Assembly (NCBI GenBank): GCA_028821395.1
Contig: JAPPGP010000209.1
Coordinates: forward strand, 20,049 to 84,048
Length of the DNA: 64,000 nucleotides
DNA from: Defluviicoccus sp.
GTDB lineage: Bacteria; Pseudomonadota; Alphaproteobacteria; MPNO01
Direction of reading: 5' to 3'
Under the pieces are notes generated by a model that was given only the letters and a program-made list of their open reading frames with translations, did not search any database and was not told where the DNA came from. Shown piece after piece: positions 8,196 through 17,448 of this stretch (within the stretch, counting starts at the first letter, position 1; each line of letters starts with the position of its first letter). The position numbers and the translations under genes were made by a program.

Positions 8196-9071
8196 GTGAC
8201 GGGCTATCCGCCGGCCGTCCGGGGCGCCGTCTACATGACGCTGGCGGCGCTCTGCTGGACGGCGATGATGATCCTCGTCCGCGCGCTGGGTGGGGGATAT
8301 TCGGTCTTCGAGATCCTGTTCGTCCGCAACCTGGTCACGGTGGCGGTCATCGTGCCGCTGTTGCTGAGAAGCGCCGGCGCGGCGTTCCGCACGCGCCGGC
8401 CGGGGCTTCACTGCACCCGCGTCGCCTTCGCCTATATCGGCATTTTGGGGCTGTTCTACGGCCTGCTCCACATCCCGGTCGCCGACGTGGTGGCGCTAAG
8501 CTTCACCCAGCCGCTGTTCATCGCCCTGCTCGCCGCCGCCCTGCTCGGCGAAGCGGTCGGGCTCGCGCGCTGGCGGGCGGTCGCGATCGGCTTTGCCGGC
8601 GTGCTGGTGATCCTGCGCCCCGGGTTCGCGGAGATCGGTGCAGCCACCCTCGCCGTGCTGGCCTCCGCGGCCGCCTACGGGGCGTCGAACATCTGCATCA
8701 AGAAGCTGATGACCACCGACACGCCGGCCCAGAGCACGCTATACGGCAATCTCCTGATGTTGCCGCTCTCCGCCCTGCCGGCCGCCTTCGTGTGGGTCAC
8801 GCCGGGATGGTGGGACGCGCTGGCGATGATCGGCGTGGGGCTCGGCGGGATGGGCGGAATTTATTTCGTCTCGCGCGCCTATGCGGCGGCCGATGCGAGC
8901 GCGGTCGTGCCCTACGACTTCCTGCGGCTGCCGCTCGCGGCCGGCGCCGCCTGGCTGCTGTTCGGCGAGACCAGCGACGTCTGGATGCTGGCGGGCGCGG
9001 CGATCATCTTCGCAAGCTCCTACGCGCTGGTGCGCATCGAGGCGCGGGAGGCGAGGACCGGAGCTTCCTAA
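8196..9071 (+). CDS. EamA/DMT-family transporter
   Basis: A 291-residue inner-membrane protein with about ten hydrophobic helices arranged as two EamA repeats. The first begins GAVYMTLAALCWTAMMILVR and the second starts near LAVLASAAAYGASNICIKK. The drug/metabolite transporter family exports metabolites or amino acids; the substrate here cannot be read. I used the GTG at 8196, which includes the usual short N-terminal lead; an ATG at 8235 would cut into the first helix. It follows the GST pair by 14 bases and its stop codon overlaps that of the convergent CoA-transferase by 4 bp. Confidence 0.85.
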   Translation: MTGYPPAVRGAVYMTLAALCWTAMMILVRALGGGYSVFEILFVRNLVTVAVIVPLLLRSAGAAFRTRRPGLHCTRVAFAYIGILGLFYGLLHIPVADVVALSFTQPLFIALLAAALLGEAVGLARWRAVAIGFAGVLVILRPGFAEIGAATLAVLASAAAYGASNICIKKLMTTDTPAQSTLYGNLLMLPLSALPAAFVWVTPGWWDALAMIGVGLGGMGGIYFVSRAYAAADASAVVPYDFLRLPLAAGAAWLLFGETSDVWMLAGAAIIFASSYALVRIEAREARTGAS

Positions 9072-10282
9072 ACGACTCCCGCCTCGGCGAGGCGGGTGCG
9101 CTCGGCCTCGTCGATTCCGAGCAGGCCGCCGAGGATCTCGGCGTTGTGCTCGCCGAGCGCGGGGCCGGTCCTCAGCACGGCGCCCGGCGTGTCGGAGAGC
9201 CTGGGCGCGACGTTCTGCATGCGCATCGGGCCGAGCACGGGATCGGCGATTCGCACGATCGCCTCGCGCGCCCTGAAATGGGCGTCGGCCAGCATCTCCG
9301 GGGCGCGGTAGATGTCGCCGTTCGGGATGCCGTGCGCGTTCAGCCGCTCGATCAGCGCCGGCGCCTCCAGAGTCGCGGTCCAGGCGGCGATGCGCGCATC
9401 CAGCTCGGCCTGGTTGTTGCCCCGCGCGATGTGGGTGGCATAGCGTTCGTCCGCCGCCAGCCCGGGCTCCTCCATCGCCTCGGCGAGGCGGGCGAACACG
9501 CTGTCCTGGTTGGCGCCGATCAGCACCATCTTGCCGTCCTTGGTCGGGTAGACGTTGGACGGCGCGATCATCGGCAGGATCGAGCCCGTGCGCTCGCGCA
9601 CATAGCCGCCGACATCGTACTCGGTGACCAGGCATTCCATCACCGCGAGCACCGCCTCGTAGATCGCGCTGTCGACCACCTGGCCGCGCCCGGTGCGCCG
9701 GCGGTTGTGGATCGCCATCACCGCGCCGAGGGCGGCGAAGGTGGCAGCGAGCGTATCGCCGATGGAGATTCCGGTGCGGCTCGGCGGGGTCGCGGGGTCG
9801 CCCACCACGTAGCGCAGCCCGCCCATCGCCTCGCCGATCGCGCCATACCCCGCGCGCTGCGCGTAGGGCCCGGTCTGGCCATAGCCCGAGACGCGGACCA
9901 TGACGATGCCCGGGTTGACCTCCGCAAGCCTGTCATAGCCGAGGTTCCAGCGCTCCATCGTGCCGGGGCGGAAGTTCTCGACGACGATGTCGGACTGCTC
10001 CGCGAGGCGCCGGACGATCGCCTGGCCCTCGGGTTCGCGCGCGTTCACCGTCACCGACTTCTTGTTGCGCGCCAGCACCGGGAACCAGAGCTTCTTGCCG
10101 TGCGGCTTCTCCGCCCCCCATTCGCGCATCGGGTCGCCCTTGCCGGGCTGTTCGAGCTTGATCACCTCGGCGCCGAAATCGGCGAGCAACTGGCCGCAGA
10201 ACGGCCCGGCGATGAGCTGGCCCATCTCGAGCACGCGCAAGTCGTTGAGCGGCCCCTGTCGGTCTGCGGGATCGATCGGCAT
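9068..10282 (-). CDS. Class III (CaiB/BaiF) CoA-transferase
   Basis: A 404-residue family III CoA-transferase. Typical segments are LRVLEMGQLIAGPFCGQLLADFGAEVIK near the start (shown here in two overlapping parts, RVLEMGQLIAGPF and LADFGAEVIKLE), NARxPEGQ, ENFRPG and SGYGQTGPY. The catalytic aspartate is D176 in GISIGDTLAA, before the RRTGRGQVVD signature. It moves CoA between an acyl-CoA donor and an organic acid; substrates are not deducible. Two ATGs compete. I prefer 10282 because AGGA then lies nine bases upstream, whereas the ATG at 10291 abuts it. Confidence 0.9.
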   Translation of the reverse strand: MPIDPADRQGPLNDLRVLEMGQLIAGPFCGQLLADFGAEVIKLEQPGKGDPMREWGAEKPHGKKLWFPVLARNKKSVTVNAREPEGQAIVRRLAEQSDIVVENFRPGTMERWNLGYDRLAEVNPGIVMVRVSGYGQTGPYAQRAGYGAIGEAMGGLRYVVGDPATPPSRTGISIGDTLAATFAALGAVMAIHNRRRTGRGQVVDSAIYEAVLAVMECLVTEYDVGGYVRERTGSILPMIAPSNVYPTKDGKMVLIGANQDSVFARLAEAMEEPGLAADERYATHIARGNNQAELDARIAAWTATLEAPALIERLNAHGIPNGDIYRAPEMLADAHFRAREAIVRIADPVLGPMRMQNVAPRLSDTPGAVLRTGPALGEHNAEILGGLLGIDEAERTRLAEAGVV

Positions 10283-10349
10283 GGTCACCATTCCTGAGCG
10301 GGGTCGGGAATCTTGGTTGCGCCCCCGCCCGGGTGTCAACGGCGCCCGG

Positions 10350-11018
10350 TCAGGAGCTGGTTCCCAGCCGGGAGGCGAGGAACCGCCGGCCGATCCCGAT
10401 CCCGGCCTCGTCGATGCCGTGGCCGAGCCCGGGCCTGACATGGGCGGCGACGTCGAAGCCGTTCTCGGTGAGCGCCGCCTCGGCGTGCTGCAGGCGGTGG
10501 AGCGGCAGCAGCTCGTCCGAATCGCCATGCACCAGGACCACCGGCGGGCGCGAGACCGTCTCCGCGGCCAGCAGGTCCGCCCCTTCGAGCCGCCCGGAAT
10601 AGCCGAGCACCCCGGCGCAGGGTGCCGCCCGCCTCGGCGCCACGAACAGCGACATCATCGTCCCCTGGCTGAAACCCAGCAGAGCGAGCCGATCCTCGGC
10701 GATGCCGAGGGCGGCGATGCGCTCGTCGATGAAGCCATCGAGGATCGCCGCGGCGTGGCGGATTTCCGCGAGACGCGAGACCGGATCCTCGTTCCAGACG
10801 TTGAACCACTGGCGGCCGAACGGCGCCATCTCGCACCGTTGAGGGGCGTGCGGCGAGACGAAGGCGGTGCCGGGCAGGGTTTGCGCGAAATGCGGCGCGA
10901 GACCGATCAGGTCGTTGCCGTCCGCGCCGTAGCCGTGCACCAGAACCACCAGCGAATCCGGCGTGCCGACCGATGCCGGCCCCGCCTCCGGCCCGGCCAG
11001 CTGAATGAGATTGGCCAC
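10350..11018 (-). CDS. Alpha/beta hydrolase, carboxylesterase/phospholipase type
   Basis: A 222-residue serine hydrolase of the acyl-protein thioesterase/carboxylesterase group. The oxyanion region reads LVHGYGADGNDL (about 26-37). The nucleophile is S117 in GFSQGT, the acid is D168 in HGDSDELLP and the base is H200 in GLGHGID. Members hydrolyse short-chain esters or lysophospholipids. It lies upstream of the CoA-transferase on the same strand with a 67-base gap, so co-transcription is possible. The natural substrate is unknown. Confidence 0.88.
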   Translation of the reverse strand: MANLIQLAGPEAGPASVGTPDSLVVLVHGYGADGNDLIGLAPHFAQTLPGTAFVSPHAPQRCEMAPFGRQWFNVWNEDPVSRLAEIRHAAAILDGFIDERIAALGIAEDRLALLGFSQGTMMSLFVAPRRAAPCAGVLGYSGRLEGADLLAAETVSRPPVVLVHGDSDELLPLHRLQHAEAALTENGFDVAAHVRPGLGHGIDEAGIGIGRRFLASRLGTSS

Positions 11019-11234
11019 TTTGCGCCCGGCTCCCCCAGTGTCGCGGGGTGTCTACAGTCGCGCGAGGGCCATATCAAGCGGAACAGCGCCGACCCCGGAT
11101 CGGGTAAGATTGCCCCCACCGGTCAGCGCGTAGCGACTTGGACGGAAACCTTGGGCTTGACCGATCCGACCGATCCATCCTGGCAGCGTCGAAGGGGCCT
11201 GCTTCACCGAGACGGCGCCCCGGTTTCGCGCTCG

Positions 11235-11801
11235 ATGGCAATCCGGCTCGCGCTGATCTGCCTCGTCCTGAGCCCGGTCGGCGCATGGACGATCTACAAG
11301 CCCGCCCGGGTGCTGGCACCGGAGTGGGCGGGCGTCTCCTGCGTGAGCGAGTCGATCTGCACCGACGATACGTCGCGCGCCGCGGAAGCCGCCGCCCTGT
11401 ACGACAGCGCGTATGCCTTCGTCGCCTCTTCGGTCGGGACCATCGAAACCAGGCCCCGGGTGATCTTCTGCGCCTCGCCGGCGTGCTTCCGGTCGTTCGG
11501 GTTCGATCGGGCGGCGGCCCACACCGTCGGGGTCTCCGGCATCGTTCTGGCCCCGCGCGGCTGGCGGGACTACATCCTGCGCCACGAGATGATCCACCAT
11601 CTTCAGGCCGAGCGGCTGGGCGTCATCCGCCAGTGGCGCATGCCCGTCTGGTTCTCGGAGGGGATGGCCTATGCGTTCAGCGAAGATCCCCGACCCGAGC
11701 TCGGCGAGCCCCGGCAGGGCCACCGCGAGCGGTTCAGGCGCTGGTACCGGTCGGTCGGCAGGGAGAAATTGTGGTCCGAGGCGCGCAAGCTCTGGCCGTG
11801 A
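11235..11801 (+). CDS. Exported HExxH (gluzincin-like) putative metallopeptidase
   Basis: A 188-residue protein not recognised as a named family. It opens with a hydrophobic segment (residues 2-18, AIRLALICLVLSPVGAW) that could be a signal peptide or membrane anchor. A zinc-binding HEMIH lies at 117-121, followed by PVWFSEGMAYAF (137-148), in which E142 is a likely third ligand as in gluzincins. Four cysteines (36, 42, 79, 84) could form disulfides, which fits a periplasmic location. The protein is short for a peptidase, and its substrate and partner are unknown. It ends five bases before the convergent glycosylase gene. Confidence 0.7.
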   Translation: MAIRLALICLVLSPVGAWTIYKPARVLAPEWAGVSCVSESICTDDTSRAAEAAALYDSAYAFVASSVGTIETRPRVIFCASPACFRSFGFDRAAAHTVGVSGIVLAPRGWRDYILRHEMIHHLQAERLGVIRQWRMPVWFSEGMAYAFSEDPRPELGEPRQGHRERFRRWYRSVGREKLWSEARKLWP

Positions 11802-11806
11802 CCCGC

Positions 11807-12448
11807 TTACGCCGCCGCCCGCCCCCGGCGCCTGGCGTTGAGGTAGTGGTGCCAGAGGATGCGCGCGGCAACCGACCGCCAGGGCCGCCACGCCTCGCCG
11901 ATGGCCTGCATCGCTTTCTCGTCGGGGCGGGTATCGAGTCCCTTCACCGCCCGCGCCGCCTCTTGCAGGGCGAGGTCGCGGGCGGGCCATACGTCCGGCC
12001 GTTGGAGCGCGCTCAACAGGTAGATATCGACCGTCCAGTCGCCGATGCCCTTGATCGGGATCAGGGCGGCGCGCACCGCCTCGTCCGCGGCGCGGCCGAG
12101 CTTGCGGAAATCGATCCCGCCGGAGGCCGCCGCCACGGCCAGGCCGTGGACGTAGCGGGCCTTCTGGCGCGACAGCCCGGCCTCTCTCATCCGTTCCTCG
12201 CCGAGCGCGAGGATTGCGCCGGGCTCGATCGCGCCGGCGCGCTGTTCGAGCCTGGCGAAGGTCGCCTCGGCCGAAGCCAGCGAGACCTGCTGTTCGAGGA
12301 TCAGCAGCACCAGGGTGGCGAATCCCTGCTTCCGCCTCCAGCGCGGCGGGGCGCCGTGATCCGCCACCACCCGGCCGAGCGCCGGGTCGCGCGCGGCGAG
12401 CTCGGCGATCGCCGCCTCGTAGGATGCGCGGGTGAGGGCGATACCCAT
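11807..12448 (-). CDS. DNA-3-methyladenine glycosylase (AlkA-type, HhH-GPD)
   Basis: A 213-residue HhH-GPD base-excision glycosylase. The helix-hairpin-helix is PIKGIGDWTVDIYLL and the catalytic aspartate follows in WPARDLAL. The N-terminal half carries ILEQQVSLASAEATFARL, typical of AlkA-like enzymes. It removes alkylated purines from DNA. There is no iron-sulfur cluster loop at the C-terminus and no Ada domain, so it is the compact single-domain form. It is divergent from gluQ with only 31 bases between starts. Confidence 0.9.
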   Translation of the reverse strand: MGIALTRASYEAAIAELAARDPALGRVVADHGAPPRWRRKQGFATLVLLILEQQVSLASAEATFARLEQRAGAIEPGAILALGEERMREAGLSRQKARYVHGLAVAAASGGIDFRKLGRAADEAVRAALIPIKGIGDWTVDIYLLSALQRPDVWPARDLALQEAARAVKGLDTRPDEKAMQAIGEAWRPWRSVAARILWHHYLNARRRGRAAA

Positions 12449-12479
12449 CTCCGGCGCTCTATGGCATAGAACCGCGACC

Positions 12480-13319
12480 ATGGCAAAGCGCGGCGCCGTC
12501 ACCCGTTTCGCACCGAGCCCGACCGGGCTGCTGCATCTGGGGCACGCCCATTCGGCGCTGTTCGCCCACGCGCTGGCCGGAGAGGGCGGCCGGTTCCTGC
12601 TCCGCATCGAGGACATCGACCGCGGCCGTTGTCGGCCCGAATTCCAGGCGGCGATCCACGAGGACCTCGCCTGGCTCGGCCTCCGCTGGGAGGCCGGCGT
12701 CCGGCGCCAGTCGGAGCACATGGCGGACTACGCCCGCGCGCTCGATGCCCTCGACGGGATGGGGCTGGTCTATCCCTGTTTCTGCACGCGGGCCGAAATC
12801 AGGGCGGAGATCGTGCGCTCGGGCGCCGCTCCGCACGGGCCGGACGGCCCGCTCTATCCCGGCACCTGCCGCGGGCTCGCCGATGCGGCGGCGCGCGTCG
12901 CGGCCGGGGAGAGCCATGCGCTTCGCCTCGACATGGGCCGCGCCGTGGCGCGCGCCGGCCCGCTCGCCTGGCACGACCGCGGGAGGGGCCGGGTCGCGGC
13001 GCGGCCCGAAATCTTCGGCGACGCGGTGCTCGCCCGCAAGGACACGCCCACCAGCTACCACCTCGCGGTCACGGTCGACGACGCCATTCAGGGGGTGAGC
13101 CTGGTGACCCGCGGCGCCGATCTGTTCCAGGCGACCCATGTTCACCGCCTGCTGCAGGCGCTGCTCGGCCTCGGCGTGCCGGAATACCGCCACCACCGTC
13201 TGCTCGCCGACGACAAGGGGCAGCGCCTCGCCAAGCGCCACGACAGCCTCGCCATCCGACGCTTGCGCGAACGCGGCTACACGGCCGACGAGGTCCGCGC
13301 GATGGCGGGAATCGGCTAG
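12480..13319 (+). CDS. gluQ: Glutamyl-Q tRNA(Asp) synthetase
   Basis: A 279-residue truncated glutamyl-tRNA synthetase that lacks the anticodon-binding domain. It attaches glutamate to the queuosine of tRNA-Asp. RFAPSPTGLLHLGHAHSAL holds the HIGH-like signature, the zinc site reads CFC near residue 102 and then YPGTC, and GQRLAKRHDS stands in for KMSKS. The ATG at 12480 gives the usual family start; the frame runs a little further upstream without similarity. Its stop overlaps that of the convergent acyl-CoA ligase gene by 4 bp (CTAG). Confidence 0.93.
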   Translation: MAKRGAVTRFAPSPTGLLHLGHAHSALFAHALAGEGGRFLLRIEDIDRGRCRPEFQAAIHEDLAWLGLRWEAGVRRQSEHMADYARALDALDGMGLVYPCFCTRAEIRAEIVRSGAAPHGPDGPLYPGTCRGLADAAARVAAGESHALRLDMGRAVARAGPLAWHDRGRGRVAARPEIFGDAVLARKDTPTSYHLAVTVDDAIQGVSLVTRGADLFQATHVHRLLQALLGLGVPEYRHHRLLADDKGQRLAKRHDSLAIRRLRERGYTADEVRAMAGIG

Positions 13320-14773
13320 GTCGACAGCCCTCCGCGCTCGATTTGCGCGCGCAAGGCGCGCCGGTCCGCCTTGCCGGTACGCCCTGTGGGCAGGGCGTCG
13401 CCGATATGGACGGCGTCGGGGCGCTTGTAGCCGTCGATGCGGCCCGCAGCCCAGGCGCGGAGGTCGCCCGCGGTCGGCGCGGCGCCCAGACGCGGGACGA
13501 TCAGCACGTGGATCGCCTCGCCCAGCCGCTCGTCGGCTACGCCGGTCGCCAGCGCGTTGCCGACATCGGGGTGCTCCAGATAGAGCCGTTCCACCTCGAG
13601 CGGAGAGATCTTGTGGCCGCCGCGAACGATCAGCTCCTTCGCCCGGCCGATCAGCTCGACGAACCCGTCGGCGCGTTCCCGCGCCAGGTCGCCGGTGAGG
13701 AAATAGCCGTCCGCGTCGTAGCTCGCCGCGGTCAGCCCTGGGTCATCGAGGTAGCCGAGCATGTGGTAGGGCGATCGCAGCGCGAGCTCGCCATCCACCG
13801 CGAGGCGGTACTCGATGTCCTTGCCGGGCCGGCCGATGCTGCCGGCGGCCGCGTCGTAGTCGTCCGGCCGGACATAGAAATCGGCGGTTCCGCACTCGGT
13901 CATCCCGTACACGTCCCACAGCCGGACGCCCGGAAAGGCGCCGCGCAGCCGGCGCGCCAGCACGGCGGGCAAGACCTCGCCCCCCGACATCATGTGCCCG
14001 GCCCAGGGATGCCGCGCGCCGCCCAGCTCCGCCAGCATCGCGCGCAGCATCGTCGGCACGAACGGCGCCCGGTCGATGCCGCCATCGGCGAGATCGCCCA
14101 GCAGACCGGCCGCATCGAAACGTTGGCGCAGATGGACGGTGCCGCCGTGGCGGAGCGTGATCTGCGCCACCCATTGGGCGAAGGCGAAATTCAGCTGCAG
14201 CGGCACGAGGCTCCGCGTGCCGTCCTCGAAGCCGATCTCGCTGTCGATCCGGTCGAGCTTGGCGGAGAATCGCCGGTGTCCCACCACCATGGCCTTGGGC
14301 TCGCCGGTGGTGCCGGAAGAAAACAGGATGAAGCCCGCGCCTTCCAGCAGCGGGCGCGGGGGCGGCGGCTCGCGGCCGAGCAGCCGAACCGTGGCCGGGG
14401 CTCGCAGAGAGGCGGGCGCGGCAAGCTCCGGGTCGGCGTTGACGACGATGCGCGCGCCGATCTTGCGCAGCGCGCCCGCGGCCGACTTCTCCACCGAATT
14501 TCGATGAACCGGCACCGCGACGCCGCCCGCGAGCCAGACCGCGAGGAGGGCAATAACGTCGCGCGCGCGGTTGGAGGTCGCGACGGCGACCGGCTCGTGC
14601 GGCGCGAGGCCTTCCGCCCGCAACCGGTCGGCAAGAGTTTCGGCCCCGGCCCGCAGACCGGCATAGGCGAACGCCTCGGCCCCGTCATCGAGCGCGGGTC
14701 GGTCCGGATAGGCGCGGCAAGCTTCGAGGAGGCGGGCCGCCAGCGCTCCCGGAACCGCATGCTCCTTCGCCAC
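13316..14773 (-). CDS. Acyl-CoA synthetase (AMP-forming), short form
   Basis: A 485-residue ANL-superfamily adenylating enzyme. The phosphate-binding loop is FILFSSGTTGEPKAM, followed by the adenine-binding YGMTECG and the hinge-region TGDLARERADGFVELIGR. The C-terminal catalytic lysine lies in PTGRTGKADRR. It activates a carboxylic acid as an acyl-adenylate and transfers it to CoA. The start is a GTG at 14773, the only plausible one ahead of the N-domain. It is divergent from an enoyl-CoA hydratase, so the two may act on the same acyl chain. The substrate is unknown. Confidence 0.87.
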   Translation of the reverse strand: MAKEHAVPGALAARLLEACRAYPDRPALDDGAEAFAYAGLRAGAETLADRLRAEGLAPHEPVAVATSNRARDVIALLAVWLAGGVAVPVHRNSVEKSAAGALRKIGARIVVNADPELAAPASLRAPATVRLLGREPPPPRPLLEGAGFILFSSGTTGEPKAMVVGHRRFSAKLDRIDSEIGFEDGTRSLVPLQLNFAFAQWVAQITLRHGGTVHLRQRFDAAGLLGDLADGGIDRAPFVPTMLRAMLAELGGARHPWAGHMMSGGEVLPAVLARRLRGAFPGVRLWDVYGMTECGTADFYVRPDDYDAAAGSIGRPGKDIEYRLAVDGELALRSPYHMLGYLDDPGLTAASYDADGYFLTGDLARERADGFVELIGRAKELIVRGGHKISPLEVERLYLEHPDVGNALATGVADERLGEAIHVLIVPRLGAAPTAGDLRAWAAGRIDGYKRPDAVHIGDALPTGRTGKADRRALRAQIERGGLST

Positions 14774-14855
14774 TGCTATAGTCTCCGTGAAAGCGGCGAC
14801 ACCGGCGTGGGAGCTTCCCACCCGTCCGCCGGACGCGCAAGCGAGGGGCGAGACC

Positions 14856-15683
14856 GTGGCGTACCGGCACCTGATCCTGGAACGGCGGGGCGACGTGGCC
14901 GTCATCACGCTCGACCGCCCGGCGCGCGCCAACGCGATGCACAGGCCGCTGCTGGGCGAGATGACGGCCGCATGCGCCGAGGTCGAAGCCGATGACGGCG
15001 TCCGCGTCGTCGTGCTGACCGGCGCCGGCAACGCCTTCTCCTCGGGATTCGACCTGAAGGAGCAGGCCGAGAGCCCGCCCGTGGGCGTCGCCGGCTGGCG
15101 GGCCGTATTGCGCCAGGATTTCGACGCGGTGATGCGGTTCTGGCACCTCGGCAAGCCGTCGATCGCCGCCGTGAAAGGTCCGGCGCTGGCCAGCGGGTTC
15201 GAGCTCGCCTGCGCCTGCGACATCACCATCGCCGGCGAAGACGCGGTGTTCGGCGAGCCGGAGCTGAAATTCGGCGCCGGCATCGTGGTCATGCTGCTGC
15301 CGTGGCTCGCCGGCCCGAAGCTCGCGAAGGAAGTGTTTTTCACCGGCGCCGACCGGATCCCGGCCCGGCGCGCTTACGAGATGGGGCTGGTCAACCGGGT
15401 CGTGCCGGCGGGCGAGGAGCTCGAGAGCGCGCTGGCGATGGCGCGCGAGATCGCCGTGATCGACCCGAACCTGGTGCGCCAGACCAAGCTCGCGGTGAAC
15501 CGCTCGATGGAATTGATGGGCATGGGCGAGGCGCTGGAAATGGCGCTCGACATCGACCTGCACATCGAAGCGGAGGGCTCGCCGGACAAATGCGCCTTCC
15601 TGGAGGTCGCCCGGCGCGACGGGCTGCGCGCTGCGCTCGCCTGGCGCGACGCCCGCTTCGCGGCGGCTCGCGGGGCGGGCTGA
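14856..15683 (+). CDS. Enoyl-CoA hydratase/isomerase family protein
   Basis: A 275-residue crotonase-fold protein. The opening VAYRHLILERRGDVAVITLD is typical. The first oxyanion-hole loop is NAFSSGFDLKE (59-69) and the second is KGPALASGFEL (107-117). The usual second catalytic region reads FGEPELKFG (132-140) with E134 and E136 as acid candidates. I chose the GTG at 14856, seven bases after GAGGGG, over a GTG at 14787 that adds 23 unrelated residues and has no ribosome binding site. It faces away from the acyl-CoA ligase across an 82-base gap. Confidence 0.9.
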   Translation: MAYRHLILERRGDVAVITLDRPARANAMHRPLLGEMTAACAEVEADDGVRVVVLTGAGNAFSSGFDLKEQAESPPVGVAGWRAVLRQDFDAVMRFWHLGKPSIAAVKGPALASGFELACACDITIAGEDAVFGEPELKFGAGIVVMLLPWLAGPKLAKEVFFTGADRIPARRAYEMGLVNRVVPAGEELESALAMAREIAVIDPNLVRQTKLAVNRSMELMGMGEALEMALDIDLHIEAEGSPDKCAFLEVARRDGLRAALAWRDARFAAARGAG

Positions 15684-15715
15684 CGGCGCTATCCTGTGCG
15701 GAACTGCGGATCCGG

Positions 15716-16516
15716 TTACGGTGTCTGGCGCCGCAGCCAGTCGACTATCGTGCGCATCGCCTTGTCGGCTTCCTCGATCAGGAAAAAGTGGCTGCTACGC
15801 TCGAAGATGACGGTTTCGGCGTCGGGCATCCGTTCCTGCATCCAGCGCGTCGCGGTCATCGAGCAGACAGGGTCCAGCGCGCCGGCCATGATCAGCGTGG
15901 GACAGGCGATCTCGCCCAGGCGGTCCAGCGTGTCGTGCGCGATGCAGGCCTTGTTGAGGTTGACGTAGGAGATCTTGCTCCGCGCCTCGTCGCCGATGAT
16001 CGCCGTCATCTGGGCGACCGCCTCGGGGTTGTCGTTGTAGAACCCGGGCGCGAAGAACAACCATGCGCCGTGCCGCGCCCAGTCGGCCCAGTTGTCGCGC
16101 CATTCCAGGATCTCGCGCATATTGGTCAGCACGAGGGCGCCGAGCGCGTCGAGCCTGGCGAACGAGGCGGCCATCGCAATGGACTGTACCCTGTGCGGCG
16201 CGAGCAAGGACATGTGCTGGGCGATCGACCCCCCCATCGAGCGCCCGACCACGTGAGCGCGCTCGATGCCGAGCTCCTCCATCAGCGACAGCGTCGCCCG
16301 CGCCAGATCCTCGGTGGTCGCCGGCGCGTCCACGTCGCTGCTCTCGCCCGAGCCCGGATTGTCGAACGCGACGACCCGGTAGTCGCCTTTGAGCGCGGCG
16401 ATCTGCGGCATCCATGCCCTGTGGTCCCCGGCGAGACCGTGGATCAGCACGACGGGGAAGCCCGTCCCCTCTTCGACGTAGTGCAGCCTGAAACGGCCGG
16501 TGTCCAGCGACGGCAT
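15716..16516 (-). CDS. Alpha/beta hydrolase
   Basis: A 266-residue alpha/beta hydrolase. The oxyanion segment is LIHGLAGDHRAW (24-35). The triad is S93 in GRSMGGS, D215 in GALDPV and H243 in SSHFFL. The start at 16516 is fixed by a strong GGAGGAGG four bases upstream. It lies 25 bases after the isochorismatase-like gene on the same strand. An alpha/beta hydrolase paired with a cysteine amidase recalls NicD/NicF of nicotinate breakdown and RutD/RutB of pyrimidine breakdown. That parallel is only an architectural hint; no other gene of either pathway is here. Confidence 0.9.
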   Translation of the reverse strand: MPSLDTGRFRLHYVEEGTGFPVVLIHGLAGDHRAWMPQIAALKGDYRVVAFDNPGSGESSDVDAPATTEDLARATLSLMEELGIERAHVVGRSMGGSIAQHMSLLAPHRVQSIAMAASFARLDALGALVLTNMREILEWRDNWADWARHGAWLFFAPGFYNDNPEAVAQMTAIIGDEARSKISYVNLNKACIAHDTLDRLGEIACPTLIMAGALDPVCSMTATRWMQERMPDAETVIFERSSHFFLIEEADKAMRTIVDWLRRQTP

Positions 16517-16541
16517 TTCCACCTCCTCCCGGCGCGGCGAC

Positions 16542-17270
16542 TCAGTCGTTGAGCGCGCGCCCTTCCTCGAGCTTTTGCTTGAATTCCTCGTTGGTCAGCA
16601 CCCAGCCCAGGCAGCGCGAGACCTGCTGCAACCCGAAGACATGCAGGTCGTCGCCGTACATGCTGGCCACGCAGTCCGAAAGCACGATCGTGCGGTAGTT
16701 GTTGTTGAAGGCGGTGAACGCGGTGTTGAGGATGCAGGTATTGGTGTTGATGCCCATCAGGCAGATCGTCTTGGCGCCGACATTGCGCAGCAGCAGTTCG
16801 AGGTCCGTGCCCATGAAGCAGTCGAGCCGCTTCTTGTTGTTGATGACGTAATCGCCCTCCGCATAGAGCTCGGGGATGATCTGCGTCTGCGGCGTCCCTT
16901 CGATGTTGTGGTCGTTGACCGTGCTCTTGCGGCCGGGGGTGAGGCGGTTCTCCTCCTCGGTGATCTCGGTCATGCAGACCCAGAACGGCTGGGTCATCCA
17001 TTCGCTGCCAAGACCCGGGATCTTGCGCAGGATGAGGATGACGTGGATCACCGGGACGCCCTGGCTCCGCGCGTGATCGAGGAGGTCCTTCCCACTGGCG
17101 ATAACCCGCGCGCAGTCCTCGAGGCTCGCGGGCAGCGTCGCGATCTCGGGATCGAGATGGCCGCGATGCATGTCAATGGCGACGATCGCGGTCTCGCGCG
17201 GCCGGAGTTCCAGCATGTCCATCATCTTGCTGGTCATGTTGGAGCGATCGACGATTTCCACCGTGGTCAT
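16542..17270 (-). CDS. Isochorismatase-family cysteine hydrolase
   Basis: A 242-residue member of the isochorismatase-like hydrolases, usually amidases. The catalytic triad reads D33 (AIDMHRGH), K146 or K147 (INNKKR), and C179 in GINTNTCILNTA. The ATG at 17270 has a purine-rich GAGAGGGAAG upstream. It is divergent from the TRAP binding-protein gene with a 178-base shared upstream region, and precedes the alpha/beta hydrolase. I infer that the TRAP system imports a compound these two enzymes hydrolyse. The first 32 codons were copied in the tandem duplication and survive as a fragment at 19304-19399. Confidence 0.9.
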   Translation of the reverse strand: MTTVEIVDRSNMTSKMMDMLELRPRETAIVAIDMHRGHLDPEIATLPASLEDCARVIASGKDLLDHARSQGVPVIHVILILRKIPGLGSEWMTQPFWVCMTEITEEENRLTPGRKSTVNDHNIEGTPQTQIIPELYAEGDYVINNKKRLDCFMGTDLELLLRNVGAKTICLMGINTNTCILNTAFTAFNNNYRTIVLSDCVASMYGDDLHVFGLQQVSRCLGWVLTNEEFKQKLEEGRALND

Positions 17271-17448
17271 GGCTGGCTTCCCTCTCTCGTTGCGCCGTCG
17301 GCATCTCGACGTCGAAACCGCGGGTTCGCGGGCGGGCCGAAGCGCGGGATACGCCGGTTCGACGGCTAACGGGACCGCGCCTTGACCGGCACGATTCCCG
17401 ACCATTAGCATAGCCCGCAAGACCACGAAATAAACAGGGGAGGAGAGG

